Shown one piece after another: positions 44,753 to 57,336 of a DNA stretch of 64,000 nt. This stretch comes from Cylindrodendrum hubeiense (lineage: Eukaryota > Ascomycota > Sordariomycetes > Hypocreales > Nectriaceae). The notes under the pieces are model-generated. The model had not been told where the DNA came from. It made no database searches and saw only the letters and a list, made by a program, of their open reading frames with translations. The stretch is from assembly GCA_014621425.1 (NCBI GenBank), contig JAANBB010000025.1:154995-218994 (forward strand). Direction: 5' to 3'. How positions within the stretch are numbered: position 1 is the stretch's first letter; the number at the start of each line of letters is the position of its first letter. Made by a program: the position numbers and the translations under genes.

Positions 44753-47285
44753 AGGGCTCGTGTCGGATTGAACGGTGTTGGTCAATGACAGAGCAGGTTA
44801 TGAGGAACACGCGATAGTCGTGGCTGGGAAGCGCATGGAGCGCGGTTGATTGTGCATATACCCCGAGGAGCGACGTCGAATTCATCGACAGCTCCCATGC
44901 GCACGATCTCATTCCAACAGAGTCGAGGGACGAGCAACGGAGGAAAGGCCGAAAATAGAGGTGTTGTCTGTCGAGACGGAGTGTTATCGCCCAGGATTGA
45001 CGAAGACGTCTTGGAACCGGACTCGAGAAGGACAGAAATGTGATGATGTAAAGGACAACAGTCTATGAGGCGTTGGACATGGGTGAGCGAAGCATTTAGA
45101 ATCCGGGCCTCCAGGGTAGCTGCGGGCATTTCCGACCGGGCGGGCGGGTCCAGGTAGATATCTTTGGATTGCTTCAATTGAACGGGAAATGATTACATGT
45201 GATGGAACCTGTGAAAGAAAAAAACGATTCGCTCATGCGCGAAGCGTGGAGAGGTTCGTAAGATTAAAAGTTCTTTATTTAGTGGCGGTAATCTAATTGA
45301 AGCTCACTGGCGAGGATCATGCAGATGCCAAAAGTGCTACGGGACGACGGACCCTACGGACAGTGGCCAAGATCAAGATTTGGGCGAGATTTGGGCGGTC
45401 GGTGTGGCATCGGTTCGCGGCCGACCAGCGACCGACAAGCGCTGGCTGACAGCATTGGTTAGTCAGTGATGCACAAGGATGCACATGGATGCAGACGGCT
45501 GCGCATGGCTGCACATGGGACGAAGCCACCAAATGAGCAAAAGGGGCCCCTTGTTCGTGCATGATGCACTCGTCTCACCAGTTCGCATCTGGAAGGCTCT
45601 GCCTGCTTCGGGAGCGCCTGTGGACGATTGAGGTAGGAGGGAAGAAGCCTGTCGCGTGTGGGCATGGTTCGTGGCAAATTCGGAGGCGAGGCGAGTCAGA
45701 GAAGAGGGAGAAAATAGAGTGGCAAGGAGGTAAGGGGGCGAGGCGGCGAGGAGGCGAGACGGAGCAGGGACGGAGCAGGGACGGAGCGTGGACAGAGCGT
45801 GGCCCGAGAGACGACGGACCAAGGCGAGTGGCCATGGCGCATAAATTAAATGCCGGAAGACACGAGGTTCCAGGGGTGAGGCTGTCGAAGCGAAGGACGG
45901 TCAAGCCCAGACGGGCAGCCCAGACGGGCGACATACGGATGTGCCGACAGTCCGTGGGCTCTTCCAAAAGCAGCGCAAGGCGGCGGGCAATGACTCTTTG
46001 GAGCTGCATGGTTCAGGCAAGGAGAGCAGGGGGAGCAGGGGAGCGAGGGGAGCCAGGGCAGCAAGGAGAGCGGCATCAGAGCAGAGCAGCAGCGGTGCAA
46101 TAGGGCCAATGCAATAGGTCCAATGCAATAGGACGGACCAAGGTGATGGCCCCAATGCAATAGCACCAATGCCATAGCACCAGCACGAAGGCACAAGTAC
46201 GAAGGCACCAGTACGAGAGAAGCAGGACAGCAATGGGACCACTCCAGCACACAGGGATCCGATAGACGAGCACCATCTGATCCATCTGGCTGCCCTATCA
46301 CCAACCACATCATCGCCATCACCCCCTACCGCCCTACCACCACCCTACCAGGCTGGACCAGCGCACCCAGGCTGCCAGGCTGGCTTCCAGCCCGTTTCCA
46401 GTGGCGACTCCAGCGACTCCAGCGCGCTCCAGCCCGACTCCAGCCCAGTGAGAGCCCTGGCATCGCGTTCGGTGCCCTCGGCAGCTCGGCTAACCTTCCG
46501 AGAAAAGGAGAAAAAGCACTCTCCACAGGCCAACCACGGAGCGCTAACCACTGGCACGGCGGAGCCCAATCTCCTGCGCGGCGCCGTCGATTGGCCCGCG
46601 CCGCCCGGGGTCGCTGCCTCCATCACCACACACAGCATCGTCCTGGCGGCTCCCGGCCCCGGATCTAGCTGACAGTGAGATGATTACGCAGGAATTGGCT
46701 CTGGGATACCCAGGTAGTGCCTCGCGGAACCGATCTAGAATGGCGCGTGGAAATCACCGCGTGCGACCTAGCGGGCGCCTCCCACTCACACACAATCACA
46801 CCCGATCCCACACGATCCCACACACACAGGCCCCGGGCAGCCAGACACGCTCGCCCACAGCACAGACACGCCCACACCGTCTGGAGTGGTGGAGTCGTAT
46901 TCCAGAGTAAGCGGCTTTGCCCCTGGCGCTAATCCCTGCGCGGTCGTATAGAGCCCATGGCACCAACGAGACCGGGGCCACCCAGGGGCCGTGGACGATT
47001 TAGGTTGACAGGGGACACAGCTGAAAAGCCTGGGCCACGGTGCAGCATGCAGTTATTATTGGAGTTGGCTTTAGCGGACGGAATACGAAGAGCAATTACA
47101 GAGTACGGGGTACGCCGGATGATGGGGTATAAGGACGCTTCGTTCCTCGTCCTCTTTCGGTTTTGATTCTTCCCTCCTCACCCACAGTCACTCGCTTACT
47201 TGGTTCCGCATTCAACTCCAGTCACTCACTAAGTTCAGCTTGTCTTCGCTCGTTTCAGCAACCCGAACAACCCAAATCAATCAAC
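44753..47285. other. Long low-complexity intergenic region
   Basis: About 2.5 kb without a convincing gene. Parts are built from short degenerate repeats: GGAGCAGGGACGGAGC units near 45755-45800, purine-rich GAGCAGGGG stretches near 46010-46070, TGCAATAGGxCCAA units near 46096-46195, CGACTCCAGC units near 46400-46445 and CACACAATC-type units near 46785-46830. Long open frames here run on both strands at once and have repeat-driven composition, so I do not call them genes. Part may be the long upstream region of the cell-wall gene at 47286. Confidence 0.5.
46096..46195. repeat. Degenerate short tandem repeat (CCAATGCAATAGG-type)
   Basis: Several adjacent copies of a roughly 13-bp word around CCAATGCAATAG, followed by related GCACCAGTACGAAG words. 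Confidence 0.5.
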
Positions 47286-48013
47286 ATGCGTTCCTCCACC
47301 TCCATCGCTGCCGGCGTTCTCGCCATGGCCTCCATGGCTGCTGCCGTCCCCGCCTACCAGATTGACTACCCCGCTGGTCCCCTCACCACCCCCGGCCCTG
47401 CTGTATGTTTCCATCCCAGTCTCACAGTCGTCTCTGAGCGTCCCACTAACTCACTCCCCAGACCACCTCCGCTGCTGTCTACGGCACCCCCAGCGGTGAC
47501 GAGCTGACCACCTCCACTGTCTACGACACCAAGGTTTACACCGTCACCTCGTGCGCTCCTACCGTCACCAACTGCCCCGTTGGCCACGTCACCACTGAGA
47601 CCATCGCCACCTACACCACCGTGTGCCCCGTCTCTGAGGAGCTGACCGTCTCCACCGTCTACACCACTGACGTCCACACCATCACCTCGTGTGCCCCCAC
47701 CGTCACCAACTGCCCCGTTGGTCACGTCACCACCGAGACCATTGTTGTTGGCACCACCGTCTGCCCCGTCAGCGAGGTCTCCAAGTCGGTCCCCGCCCCC
47801 GTCTACACCAAGCCCGCCTACACCTCCGAGTGGGTCCACCCCGGCCACAACGCCACTGCTACCGTCCCCGCCGTTGGCTACACCACCCCCGGTGCCTCCA
47901 AGCCCACTGGTACCTCCCCCGCTGAGGTCCCTGCCTCTGCTGGTTCCGCTGTCGGTGCCTCCGGCTTCCTCGCCGCTGTCGGTGCCGCCGTTGCCTTCTT
48001 CGGTCTCCTGTAA
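47286..48013 (+). CDS. GPI-anchored cell-wall protein with internal repeats
   Basis: A 222-residue protein in two exons (47286-47402 and 47462-48013). The N terminus MRSSTSIAAGVLAMASMAAA is a signal peptide. Two tandem units of about 45 residues follow, each with STVYxT, TSCAPTVTNCPVGHVTTETI and TTVCPVSE, and each with three Cys. A Ser/Thr/Pro-rich segment leads to a short hydrophobic end (GFLAAVGAAVAFFGLL) after small residues, the pattern of a GPI attachment signal. The product is therefore expected on the cell surface or wall and O-glycosylated. It has strong codon bias toward C-ending codons, unlike the cluster genes, which suggests high expression (inference). Confidence 0.9.
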
Positions 48014-49671
48014 GCGTCTCTTGATGCTATGGTGTAGGTCCAGTGGCTTAGGACTGGTGATGACAAGGGGATTCAGTTTTGCTGAAGACTATTTGCTTCT
48101 TACCTCTCCGCTTGTGGACCTGGACTTCAAGGAGTAAAAGCTATTTAGTCTATAATTTTTAATATGAGCAAGATGCAAGCTTCCCAAACTCGATGTTCCC
48201 GAATAAGATTTCCCTGTGACTTGAAAACTGCAAATGCCCAATACCATGACATCGGATAGACCCTGACAGCGGAATCTCACCGAATACGGGAATCAGCAAT
48301 AATCATAACACCGCGGCTTCCGGCTCGGCTACGGCGGCGGCACAGCTGACAACAACAAGGCGGATGCGGTTGCAGGGGTCTTTGTGCAACGTAATTAAAC
48401 TACCATGTCGATCCGGACTAGCGGCTAACCTTCTCCTGCACAGGCGTAATTTAATACGCGCCGTGGTCAGCACGGGAACAACACAGCAAATTATCCTACG
48501 CCATGGCCTCTGCCAGGTGGAGCAATAAACAACACCTACAGGGCTAGAACAGTCTCGACCGAATAGCGCATATGCCCCCGGCTGTTCACATTGGTTTCTC
48601 GAGACGGGACAGCTTTCCGTCTCTTTCAGGCTGCATGTTTACCGCTTTTGGAGTTGATCGTTGGTTCGTTCCTCTTTCCACGCTGCTTTGCCGTCTGTTG
48701 TACGCAGCCAGAATGGAACCCTTCCTCTCTTTACCCTTTTGCTCCTGGCTCTGAGCGTCAGCGTCTCATCGAAGGCCAGACTCCACAAGCGATGCAACCA
48801 CATCTTCGTCCACTCCGCCGCCAACAACGTACAATCTCATGTTGATCTCGATAGTAAGACGGACGATATTCCATAACGGGCGAACCGGTTAATTGGTCTC
48901 ACCTACGGCTTCAGTAATTTAGTAATTACATGGAACTGCCACACGAGCTGCCGGTCTGGTGGGGGTCTACTCGTTAGGCCGCGGCGATTGATATGGAGCT
49001 TCCCACTTTCTTGATTCCGCTGTTTAGACGTAAGAGGTCTCCGCCTGTTTCACCACGACCGACGGCACTATTGACGGCTTCATACTTACCTGGGAAATAA
49101 TCCTGGGGTCTAGCGCAGTTAATGCATGGGGTGCAGATCTGCTTTCAGATTCCCTATAGCCGGGACTGTGGGTGTGCTCATATTTGGACTCTCCAAGACA
49201 TATATATGTTGATGACATCTATTTTGATGTCCAGAAGTCTGACTATGTCTAGACTTCTTTGAATAAGTCGGATATGTCCATCTGGTCCATTTTACTCTCT
49301 CAGTAGGTAGGAGCTGTAACATATCAACAGTGTGTGCAGCTAATTTTATTAGCTTCTCCTGACACCGGAAGTGGCTGGCCCGGTTTTTACTAGATAATAG
49401 CGCAATGCAGGTGGGCCAAACATTGAAATTCGATGTGAGCGAACCTACCGCTAGGTGAGAAGATTATTACCATAAAAACGCCGAGTCAGGTGGTCTCTCT
49501 TGGTGGTGTGTCCGATTCAGCCACCGGAACCTCAACGCCACCAATATCAGACCATGAGAGTAGACCAAGTAATGAAGTGGAGCCACAATTCTCGTAACAT
49601 TCATCTACCAGGCGTCAATGATCTGATAACCGTCAATAGTCTGGTGACCATAAGTAAATACGTTCATACGA
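48014..49671. other. Intergenic stretch, nothing recognised
   Basis: About 1.7 kb. Short open frames near 48570-48890 have no domain features and no splice-supported extension. No repeat or cluster motif was noticed. Confidence 0.45.
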
Positions 49672-51119
49672 ATGGCATCTCACGGGCATGGTTTCGAGCG
49701 GTTTCATCCATTTACTGTTGTCGCGTTGTCCGTAAACCCGTTCGTGATAATGAGCTCTCCATCCTTGTTGCCTTCACTATACAGTGTTAAGCTTCGAGAT
49801 ATTGTTCTCTTCATCGTCCTTCCGCTTCTCCTTCCTCTCGCATTTGCTTGCCCGCCATTCCGTGGCCGTGGGTTTCTCTTCGCAGCCCTAATCATTCTCA
49901 CCGACTACGCGACCGTAGTATCCCCCTGGCCGCCAAATGAAGGCTCTACACGTCCCATGCGTTATGGTATGGCTGGGTCGTGGTTCTTCGTTCTCCCGAC
50001 AATAGAAAGACTGCTATTGCATGAACCTGAGCGCGACTTCTGGCGCCTTGACGAGGAGAAAAAGACGGACAGAGGACGTCCCAAAGAGTGGACCTGGCAC
50101 AAAGTTCGCTGGGCCATTGCCCTGGCAGCTACGCCACGGGCTGTGGGTTGGAACTTTGGAAGTCGCAAATTGAATGCGACTCGCCAGGCAATAAGACTGA
50201 AGAGAGTGACGAGGACATCATTCGTGGTCACCAAGTTGGCAAGGGCGTTATTGGTGTATCTTGAGCTAGATGCCGTGATTCTGATGGGAAGGGCTACTGA
50301 TATTCATCACGATTGGGCTTGGGATTGGGTGACCATTATTGCTAGAATATCTTTTCGCGTGCTACTAATGGGAATTTCGGTATACTCGAGCATGACACTG
50401 CAGTTCGAAATTGCCGCAGCTATTAGCGTTGGGTTGGGAATTAATGAACCAGAGGTACGCCCTGACTCCCGTGATGCGTTTGAACTACGTGCGCTAAGCT
50501 CAAGTGAAGGACTGGCCTCCATTATTTGGCAGCCTTGTGGACGGCTACACTGTTGCCAACGTCTGGGGAAAGGTATGGCATAGCTACATTCGCCAAGTGA
50601 GTTCGTCCCCCCCTTGTGCAACGACAGATAATTGAATAAATGTAGCCGGCGCTAGGGTTCAGCCACGCCATCGTTGATATTCTCAGGATCCCTCAAAGAT
50701 CTGCTATATCATATTTCATTCACCTTTCCACCGCATTTATCATTAGCGACTTTTTCCATATCTTGGGTCTCTTTGTCGTATCTCATGGATATTTATCCAC
50801 GCAGAGGCTCATTCTGGACATGACTTTATTTTTTATGGCCCAACCCCCTGCTACCATAGTAGAGTCGGTCATTATCCGCCGCTGTCAAGCATACGCATCA
50901 ACTATGAGTCGGAATGGTTCCGTGTCTTACCAAACCCGTCAGAGAGTATTGTTAGTTATCGGCTACACGATAGGCTACTTATGGGTCATTGCATGGTTTA
51001 CTTTCACTGGCTGGTGGTTTGTCCACGATTATATCGCGATTGGAGTCTTGGAGTGGCCAATGCCATTTTCATTTTTCGAAGCTGCTGGCCTGGATCGATT
51101 TCTGCAGAGTGCGCTGTAA
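49672..51119 (+). CDS. Wax-synthase-like membrane-bound O-acyltransferase
   Basis: A polytopic membrane protein of about 445 residues in three exons (introns about 50456-50515 and 50600-50644). Hydrophobic segments include IVLFIVLPLLLPLAFA near the N terminus and several in the last exon. The spliced centre reads DWPPLFGSLVDGYTVANVWGKVWHSYIRQ; WGKVWH matches the WGxxWH catalytic block of wax-synthase-like acyltransferases, with the active His. In fungi this family includes acetyltransferases of terpenoid and meroterpenoid pathways. The start is uncertain: 49672 or 49750 (MSSPSLLPSLYS), the second giving a more usual N terminus. No other terpenoid gene lies beside it, so its pathway is unknown. 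Confidence 0.82.
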
Positions 51120-51722
51120 CATCTAACACACACAAATTGTTTGGCTGTGGTGTTGAGCGACCTGATATAGTCTCAAGAGGAACATGTTCTTGGTGGAAAA
51201 GAATTAACTTAGTTTACTGTGAAATGCAAAATATATGTGAAAGATCACACCATGAAACTTGTCATACTTCATATAAGCAGTCCTTAGGTATTTCTACATC
51301 TAGGAGATGAATGCCAATTACGTTTTGAGGAGAGATGTAAGTTCTTTACTCCAAATAGGTGGTTGGAATGCAACGAGAAACAGCTACCCTAGAGGTGCTG
51401 ATTATGCACAAGGGAGTGGAGCTCCTCGTCCATTCAATGAGTTAGTTTGTACGTGTAATTCCCCCATTATTCACGATTGCACTATGAACTTTTGTTCCTT
51501 TACTCCTCTTTCAATCTTTACCCCTTCATTTATCCTTGTGGAAGTTGGCCGTGACAAGCCAGTGTGGAGATTATCTAAGCCCTGCTGGGCTACACGTGAC
51601 TTGGTTGGCGTGTAGCATCGCGCTCCCTGTGGATTTTCCCAAGCCCGGCACCATGTTTCCTCCCCACTGAATCATTATTAGTCTAACAAGACAACAGGAA
51701 GATCCGGGGAAGAGGAATTATT
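51120..51722. other. Intergenic stretch, nothing recognised
   Basis: About 600 bp, AT-rich in the first half. No coding region, repeat or motif that I can support. Confidence 0.5.
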
Positions 51723-54005
51723 ATGGACCTGGAACAGACTCAATCCCATTCCACAAACACTTCTACGCGTCGTCTCGCTCTCAACGTATGCTTCCCCATT
51801 CCCGCAGCAGAAATGCCTTGGAGTTGAAATTGGGTTAGGCGTGTGATGCCTGTCGGCAGCGCAAGACAAAATGTGATGAGGCAAAGCCATCTTGTGGCCG
51901 TTGCACTCGTCTTCAACTGGGTTGCTCATATGTGGAGACCGTCACATCAAAGTAAGAATATCACTCCTGATCCAGGGGATGCCACTGTCGCGTGTTATTG
52001 CTGACTAGAAAACTAGGAAGAATCTCTCTCTCATCGAACTGACAACAGCCCTAAGTCGAATGGAACGCAAAATTGACACCCTAACTGAACGAATCCCTCT
52101 AACTCAAGGCTCCAACAGAATCGCGGAGGTGGCCAACCAGCTCATCCCGAGTCTGCAACCTCTCCGCGAGGGCCGCGACAACAACACCGACTATTTCCCA
52201 CTTAACGTGAGAAGTCCAAGCATCTCGATGCAAACTTATTTTGTGCCATCAAGTTCCGAGTTCCCACAGCACCCAGGAGAGCTGAGCCTTTCCGAGAGAC
52301 ATTCAACAGCACCGCAGCATCTCCTATTGTGGCCCTGCTCACTGGTGAAACTGAGCGAATGTGAGCTGAATTATCCTATGCAATTAGAGATCAAACAGCC
52401 GAGGCTACCGAAATCCACGAACCCACCAGTCTTCCTAAGCCCTCAAGGCGACGATGGCTGGATTTCACACCTATCTTTGCATCAGCTAAGACGACTTACA
52501 CAATTGTACTTTTCGCATTTCCACCCTCCGTATTTGATAGTAGATGAGTCAAGCTTCCACAACCATCACTTAGCAGCAGCTTTGAGGGACGAATTTCGAC
52601 ATGGCATCGACAGCGCGATTTCTCTTCTGGTGCTTTCCCTTGGTAGTATCGCCGCCTATCACACAGGGAGCAAGGAATGGGCTCAGTCTGGCAGTGAAGA
52701 TGACAAAACTCAAGTTGGTTTAGGTCTTTTCAACCTTGCTTGTGAGATATTCGAGCTTGTAGAGGCTGCTGATTGGACCAGCGTTCAATGTTTGCTCTTA
52801 ATGGGGTGAGGCTTTTCCGTCCACACGATGACGTGATGCTAATAGTGCTATGTCAGAGTCTTTTATGCTTCGAAGCTTAGGATATACGACTCCTGGAAGG
52901 TCATCCATCGCGCTTGCTGCACAATTTTAATCCTACTGCCTCTGTGAGTTCATCATATTCATTACTCGAGCCCTTGACTGAACAAACCCAGGCAAACCGC
53001 TCTGGAAGCACACCAATGTCAACTTTATTGGGTTGCATATCTTCACGAAAGGTACCAGTCGACTACTCCCAACATGAGCAGATATTAACAGGCTACGTAG
53101 CCAAATCCTTGCAGAATTTGACTTCCCACCCAGCGGCTTGGGTGTGTACGCAAGTTCCGTTCCACTGCCTCTTGTCCCGGATTCAAGTCAAGACATCCAC
53201 CAGGAATATCAGTTTTTCTTCTTGGCGCACATTGCTATGAGAAGACTTCTCAACAGGATACATTTCCATCTTTTCAACAGAAGTATGTTCGGAACTGAAT
53301 GCGTACTGGCAGAATTATCTTACTAACGACAGCAGAACAGGATGAAGATCACACAAGCCATGGAGACTCACCGTCTGTTTTCGAGTCCGACAAGCTTCTA
53401 CACACATCTCACTCGGTCATCTCAGAGTTGGATCGCCAACTTGAAGAATGGAGAGCATGCTTGCCTGCCACACTTCAGTTTCCGTCATATTCTGCGTCTC
53501 AAGAGAACTACAACCCAGAGCCCTACCAGCCAAGAGACACGCATGATAGGTTAAAGGGCCATCTCATGGCTCGGTATTTTGCTGCGAAGTCCATCATTCA
53601 CAGGCCGTTTGTTTACCGTGCCCTTCATCACGGCCCCGCTTCTTCATTGAGCGAAGGAGACAAGCTTGGCGCACGGATTGCACTGGACTCAGCTGTTCTC
53701 TCAGTTCGACATAGCGGGGTCCTTCATGAGCCGATGGCATTGCTCCTGCATCCCATCAATTCCTGCCGAAGGTATGCGTCATCTCCCAATATTCACAAGT
53801 GACACGGCTTTTAATACAAGTGTTTAGCTTTTACGCCCTCGCATTGCAGATTGCGTTTATTTCGAGGGCTGGAGAGACCTGTAGTTTTGCATTGCCGAAC
53901 GATTGGGAAATTATTCGACTCGCGCAAGATCGGATTGCGACAGATGCAGCTTCTTTATCACCCACTGTGGCTCGAGACCTTGAGATTTTACAGAGATTAA
54001 CATAG
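51723..54005 (+). CDS. Zn2Cys6 transcription factor
   Basis: A fungal zinc-cluster regulator in about eight exons. A first exon (MDLEQTQSHSTNTSTRRLALN) joins to ACDACRQRKTKCDEAKPSC and GRCTRLQLGC, giving Cx2Cx6Cx5Cx2Cx6C. A short coiled-coil-like segment follows (IELTTALSRMERKIDTLTERI), probably for dimer formation. LYFSHFHPPYLIVDESSF and ISLLVLSLGSIAAYHTG belong to the fungal_trans domain, which continues to the end (LDRQLEEWRACLP, then MARYFAAKSIIHRPFVYRAL). The last exon ends with ARDLEILQRLT. It neighbours the GH3 beta-glucosidase (convergent, about 104 bp between stops) and the acyltransferase. Exact splice sites between 52800 and 53340 are uncertain. Confidence 0.83.
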
Positions 54006-54109
54006 TCAGCAATAAAATTATAGCCAATTTAGTACAAAAGGTGCGAGTGAGTCTATAATCTAGTGGTTTCGATGATCTACCAAACACTAAATAAATTCTA
54101 TGAACAATA

Positions 54110-56954
54110 CTAGTGAACCCATTCCACTGAGTTTCCGGAAAGGAACTGGATAGCCAAGCCTTCATCTCGAGAATGTTTGGCAGCTGAAACCTTGAACTCT
54201 GCACCTCCATCAATGACCCATTTATGGATGCTGTCATCCCAATATGAGACGCTCACTCGGTCGAGTGTGGCACGAGCTGTCACCGTCTTTCCAGGTGCCA
54301 CTGAAACCTTGTCCCAACCCTTCAATTCCCTCACGGGGCGGCTTAATTTCGGCGTGCTCACTTGAGACACATAGAACTGGACGATTTCTTTGCCTTCTCG
54401 ATCTCCTGTGTTCGTAACGTCGACTTGGACCTCAATCTGGTCAGGTCCCGAGCCGTCACAAGCCAAGACGTTGGAACTCAACCGAATGTTGGAGTACTCG
54501 AATGTTGTGTAAGACAGGCCGTGTCCGAATGGGAACAAGGGCTGTATCTTGCGATGATCGTAGAAACGGTATCCCGCATAGATGCCTTCCCCATAGTGGA
54601 CGATATCATTATCTCCGGGGTAGTTATCGAAAGGTGGTGAGTCCTCGATGCGCTGGGGAAAGGTGATGGGCAATTTTCCTGAAGGGTTGATGGCCCCCAA
54701 TAAGACATCAGACAAGCAGTTTCCTTGCTCTTGACCCTGATACCAGGCTTGAACAATTGTGTGGACCTGGGATTCCCAGGGCATCGTGATGGGGCTACCC
54801 GTCTGGTTAACCACAACAACCTTGTCATTGACCTTGGAGATGGCAGCAATCAGCTCATCGGATCTTCCAGGAAGAGACATAGAAGGCATGTCGCTTGTTT
54901 CTGTCTCCCACTCATGATCCTTTCCAACCACTACGATTGCAATGTCGCTTGATTTGGCGAGATCGACAGCATCTTGGAAGTGTTGATCGAAGTTTCCTGG
55001 GTTCTCTAAGAAGCCGATTCGGCCACCATCCTGAACCTCTTCTCTTTCCAACATGTCCATGAATGTGAGGTCATACGGCTTAGGCTCTCGGCTGATCGAC
55101 TCAAGGAGAAGCTCATATGACTTCCCAGCCTCCATGTGGACGTCAACGCGTTCTTCGGGAGAGCCATAGCTCATGAACAAGGCTGACTTCGGCGACCACC
55201 ATCGACGCTCGATTTCAACCAGGAGTTTCCCATCCAAGAAGAGCTTACCAGGTCCACATGAAGAAAGTGAAAATTGGTGTACTCCCGTGGTCTTCGGTGT
55301 GATAATGCTTCGTCCACGGTAAGAATATCTCTCGCCGGTCGTCAGCTCAGGAGGCAATCCGTCGTAACAGACGAGGTTGGAGCTGGGGCGATGCTCAACC
55401 ATAAATGGTTCTCCAGAGTGTGTCATGTTTCTCCAGAGGGATAGGACAAAGCCATTGCCTCCTGTCACCGGGTCCTTCATAACGGCAGGGTTCACCAGAG
55501 GAAGATATCTGTGAGTCAAGATGCCTTGTTGGGTTTCCACAGTGGCATCTGGGTAAAGTTTGAGGATCTCAGCCTTCAAAGACTGATAAGGCGTTGTCCT
55601 ATAATGCGGCTCAAGATTTGAGCTTCCTCCTCCGCTTGCCACAGAGCGGGCGGCATTGGGACCGATAACTGCGATTTTTTTGCCACCTAGGTTCTGGAGT
55701 GGCAGAAGAGATGCTGAGTTCTTGAGAAGAACGATTCCTAGTACGAGTGAGAAAAATAGTCATTGTGACAACAAAAGTCGCACTCACCATCTGCACCCGC
55801 ATTTCGAAGGATGCTTCTGTGTTCCGGCAGGTCAGTGGCTTGTTCCTGTCCTTCTTGCCAATCTGGAATCTGGCTCTTGCCGGTCTTGTAGAGTAATTTG
55901 AGGAGCCGGATGACAGAGGCATCAATTACTGATGTCTCGACAAGGCCCTTACTATGTGCCTCGAGGAGGTGCTTTCCTCGACGCCTGACAGGACCTGGCA
56001 TCTCAAGATCTAATCTTTAGACAGTTAGCGTTTAGATGGATAATCTGACGAAATGGATTGCAACTCACCCGGCCTTCAATGAAGGAACAATACTATTCGT
56101 GCCAAACCAGTCACTCATTGCGAGACCATCCCAGCCCCACTCCTCACGTAGCACCTCTCGAAGGAGAAAGTCATGGGCAGAACAGAAGACCCCATTGACC
56201 TTGTTGTACGCTGTCATGAGAGTCCACGGGTTGCTGTCTCGAATGGCGATTTGGAAAGGCTGAAGGTGAATTTCTCGAAGAGCACGGTCGGGGATCTTTT
56301 CATCAATGAAGAACCGACGGGTTTCCTGATCGTTGGCTGCAAAATGCTTGATGCAGGCTCCAATACCAGCACTCTGGATGGAATTGATGAAGGTGCCGGC
56401 AAGTTTTCCAGTTAGAAAGGGATCCTCGCTGTATGCTTCAAAGTTGCGACCGCCCAGCGGTGTTCTGGGAATGCAGACTAAAGAGGTCAATATGAGTGTC
56501 CTCTAAAAAGATAGTGAGTATGAGTGAGTCCTACCAGTAGGTCCGAGCAAAACGTCAACCTCCTTGCTCTTGGCCTCGGCCACCAGTACTTCGCAGACTC
56601 GTTGGACAATTTTATGGTCCCACGTAGCAGCCAAAGAAACACTATGGAGGTTAGCAATCTTGTCAAGCCGTATTGTTGGGATTAATCGTACCCTGTTGGC
56701 AAGGAAGCGGTCTTGACGCCGTCTGTGAAGATACCGCCACGAACACCGACAGGACCATCAGATGTCTTGATTCTGGAAACACCTAGTCGCTTGATTGGGT
56801 TTGTGCGCCAAAGGTCTTGGCCCGTCAACAACAGGACCTTTTCCTCCAGGGTCATGTGCGAGAGCTTTTCCTCCGCAAAGGCTCTCGCCTTGATGTTAGT
56901 GGCATCTGCCGGTTGTGGCAAGGCCGAGACCGGTAATAGAACTTCTTTTGTCAT
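54110..56954 (-). CDS. GH3 beta-glucosidase with PA14 domain
   Basis: A family 3 glycoside hydrolase of about 870 residues in five exons. Landmarks are TSDGPVGVRG near the N terminus, KHFAANDQETRR, and AMSDWFGT with the catalytic Asp nucleophile. The PA14 insert follows near residues 400-550 (HSGEPFMVEHR, SYRGRSIITPKTTGVHQF, FLDGKLLVEI). Then come the C-terminal GH3 domain (IAIVVVGKDHEWETE, GINPSGKLPITFP-like) and a fibronectin-III-like end (PFGHGLSYTTFEYS). There is no signal peptide, so it is probably intracellular, as in the subgroup of fungal PA14-type beta-glucosidases. Likely role: hydrolysis of imported beta-glucosides, consistent with a sugar transporter further downstream. The start at 56954 (MTKEVLLP) directly precedes the domain. 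Confidence 0.93.
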
Positions 56955-57336
56955 GGTGAAAACTGATTCGGCAAGCCTGGAATACAGGTGGCTGGATATT
57001 CGGTTTATGCCCGAGGTTGAGAGACCCCAGAATCATGGATTGGACAGGCGATTTAAATACACGGAATGGATTGCGATGGGCATTGGAGAGTGCCAAGGGA
57101 GTCGATGCAAGAGAGTGGAGAATAGGCGATCATTCGTCTTCGGAGACAGTCCGCGTCTCCGCGTCCCTCCACTTCTGATGGATCCACACACGAGCTTCGG
57201 GAAAACTGATCCTTCGGCACAAGCAATCAACGGCTTGTAAGTTGATGCGCTTCGTCGGAGAATTTTCGGATTATCATCACCAGGCAGTCTGGAGCAACTA
57301 GACAGTCTTCGGTTGAATCCTGCAACAACACCGAAG

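Noticed and set aside
45561..46322. Overlapping open frames on both strands (up to 180 codons)
   Set aside because: They run on opposite strands through degenerate repeats, have biased composition, no domain features and no convincing start context.
48572..48890. Short open frames in three frames
   Set aside because: No conserved motif, signal peptide or splice-supported extension; typical chance ORFs.
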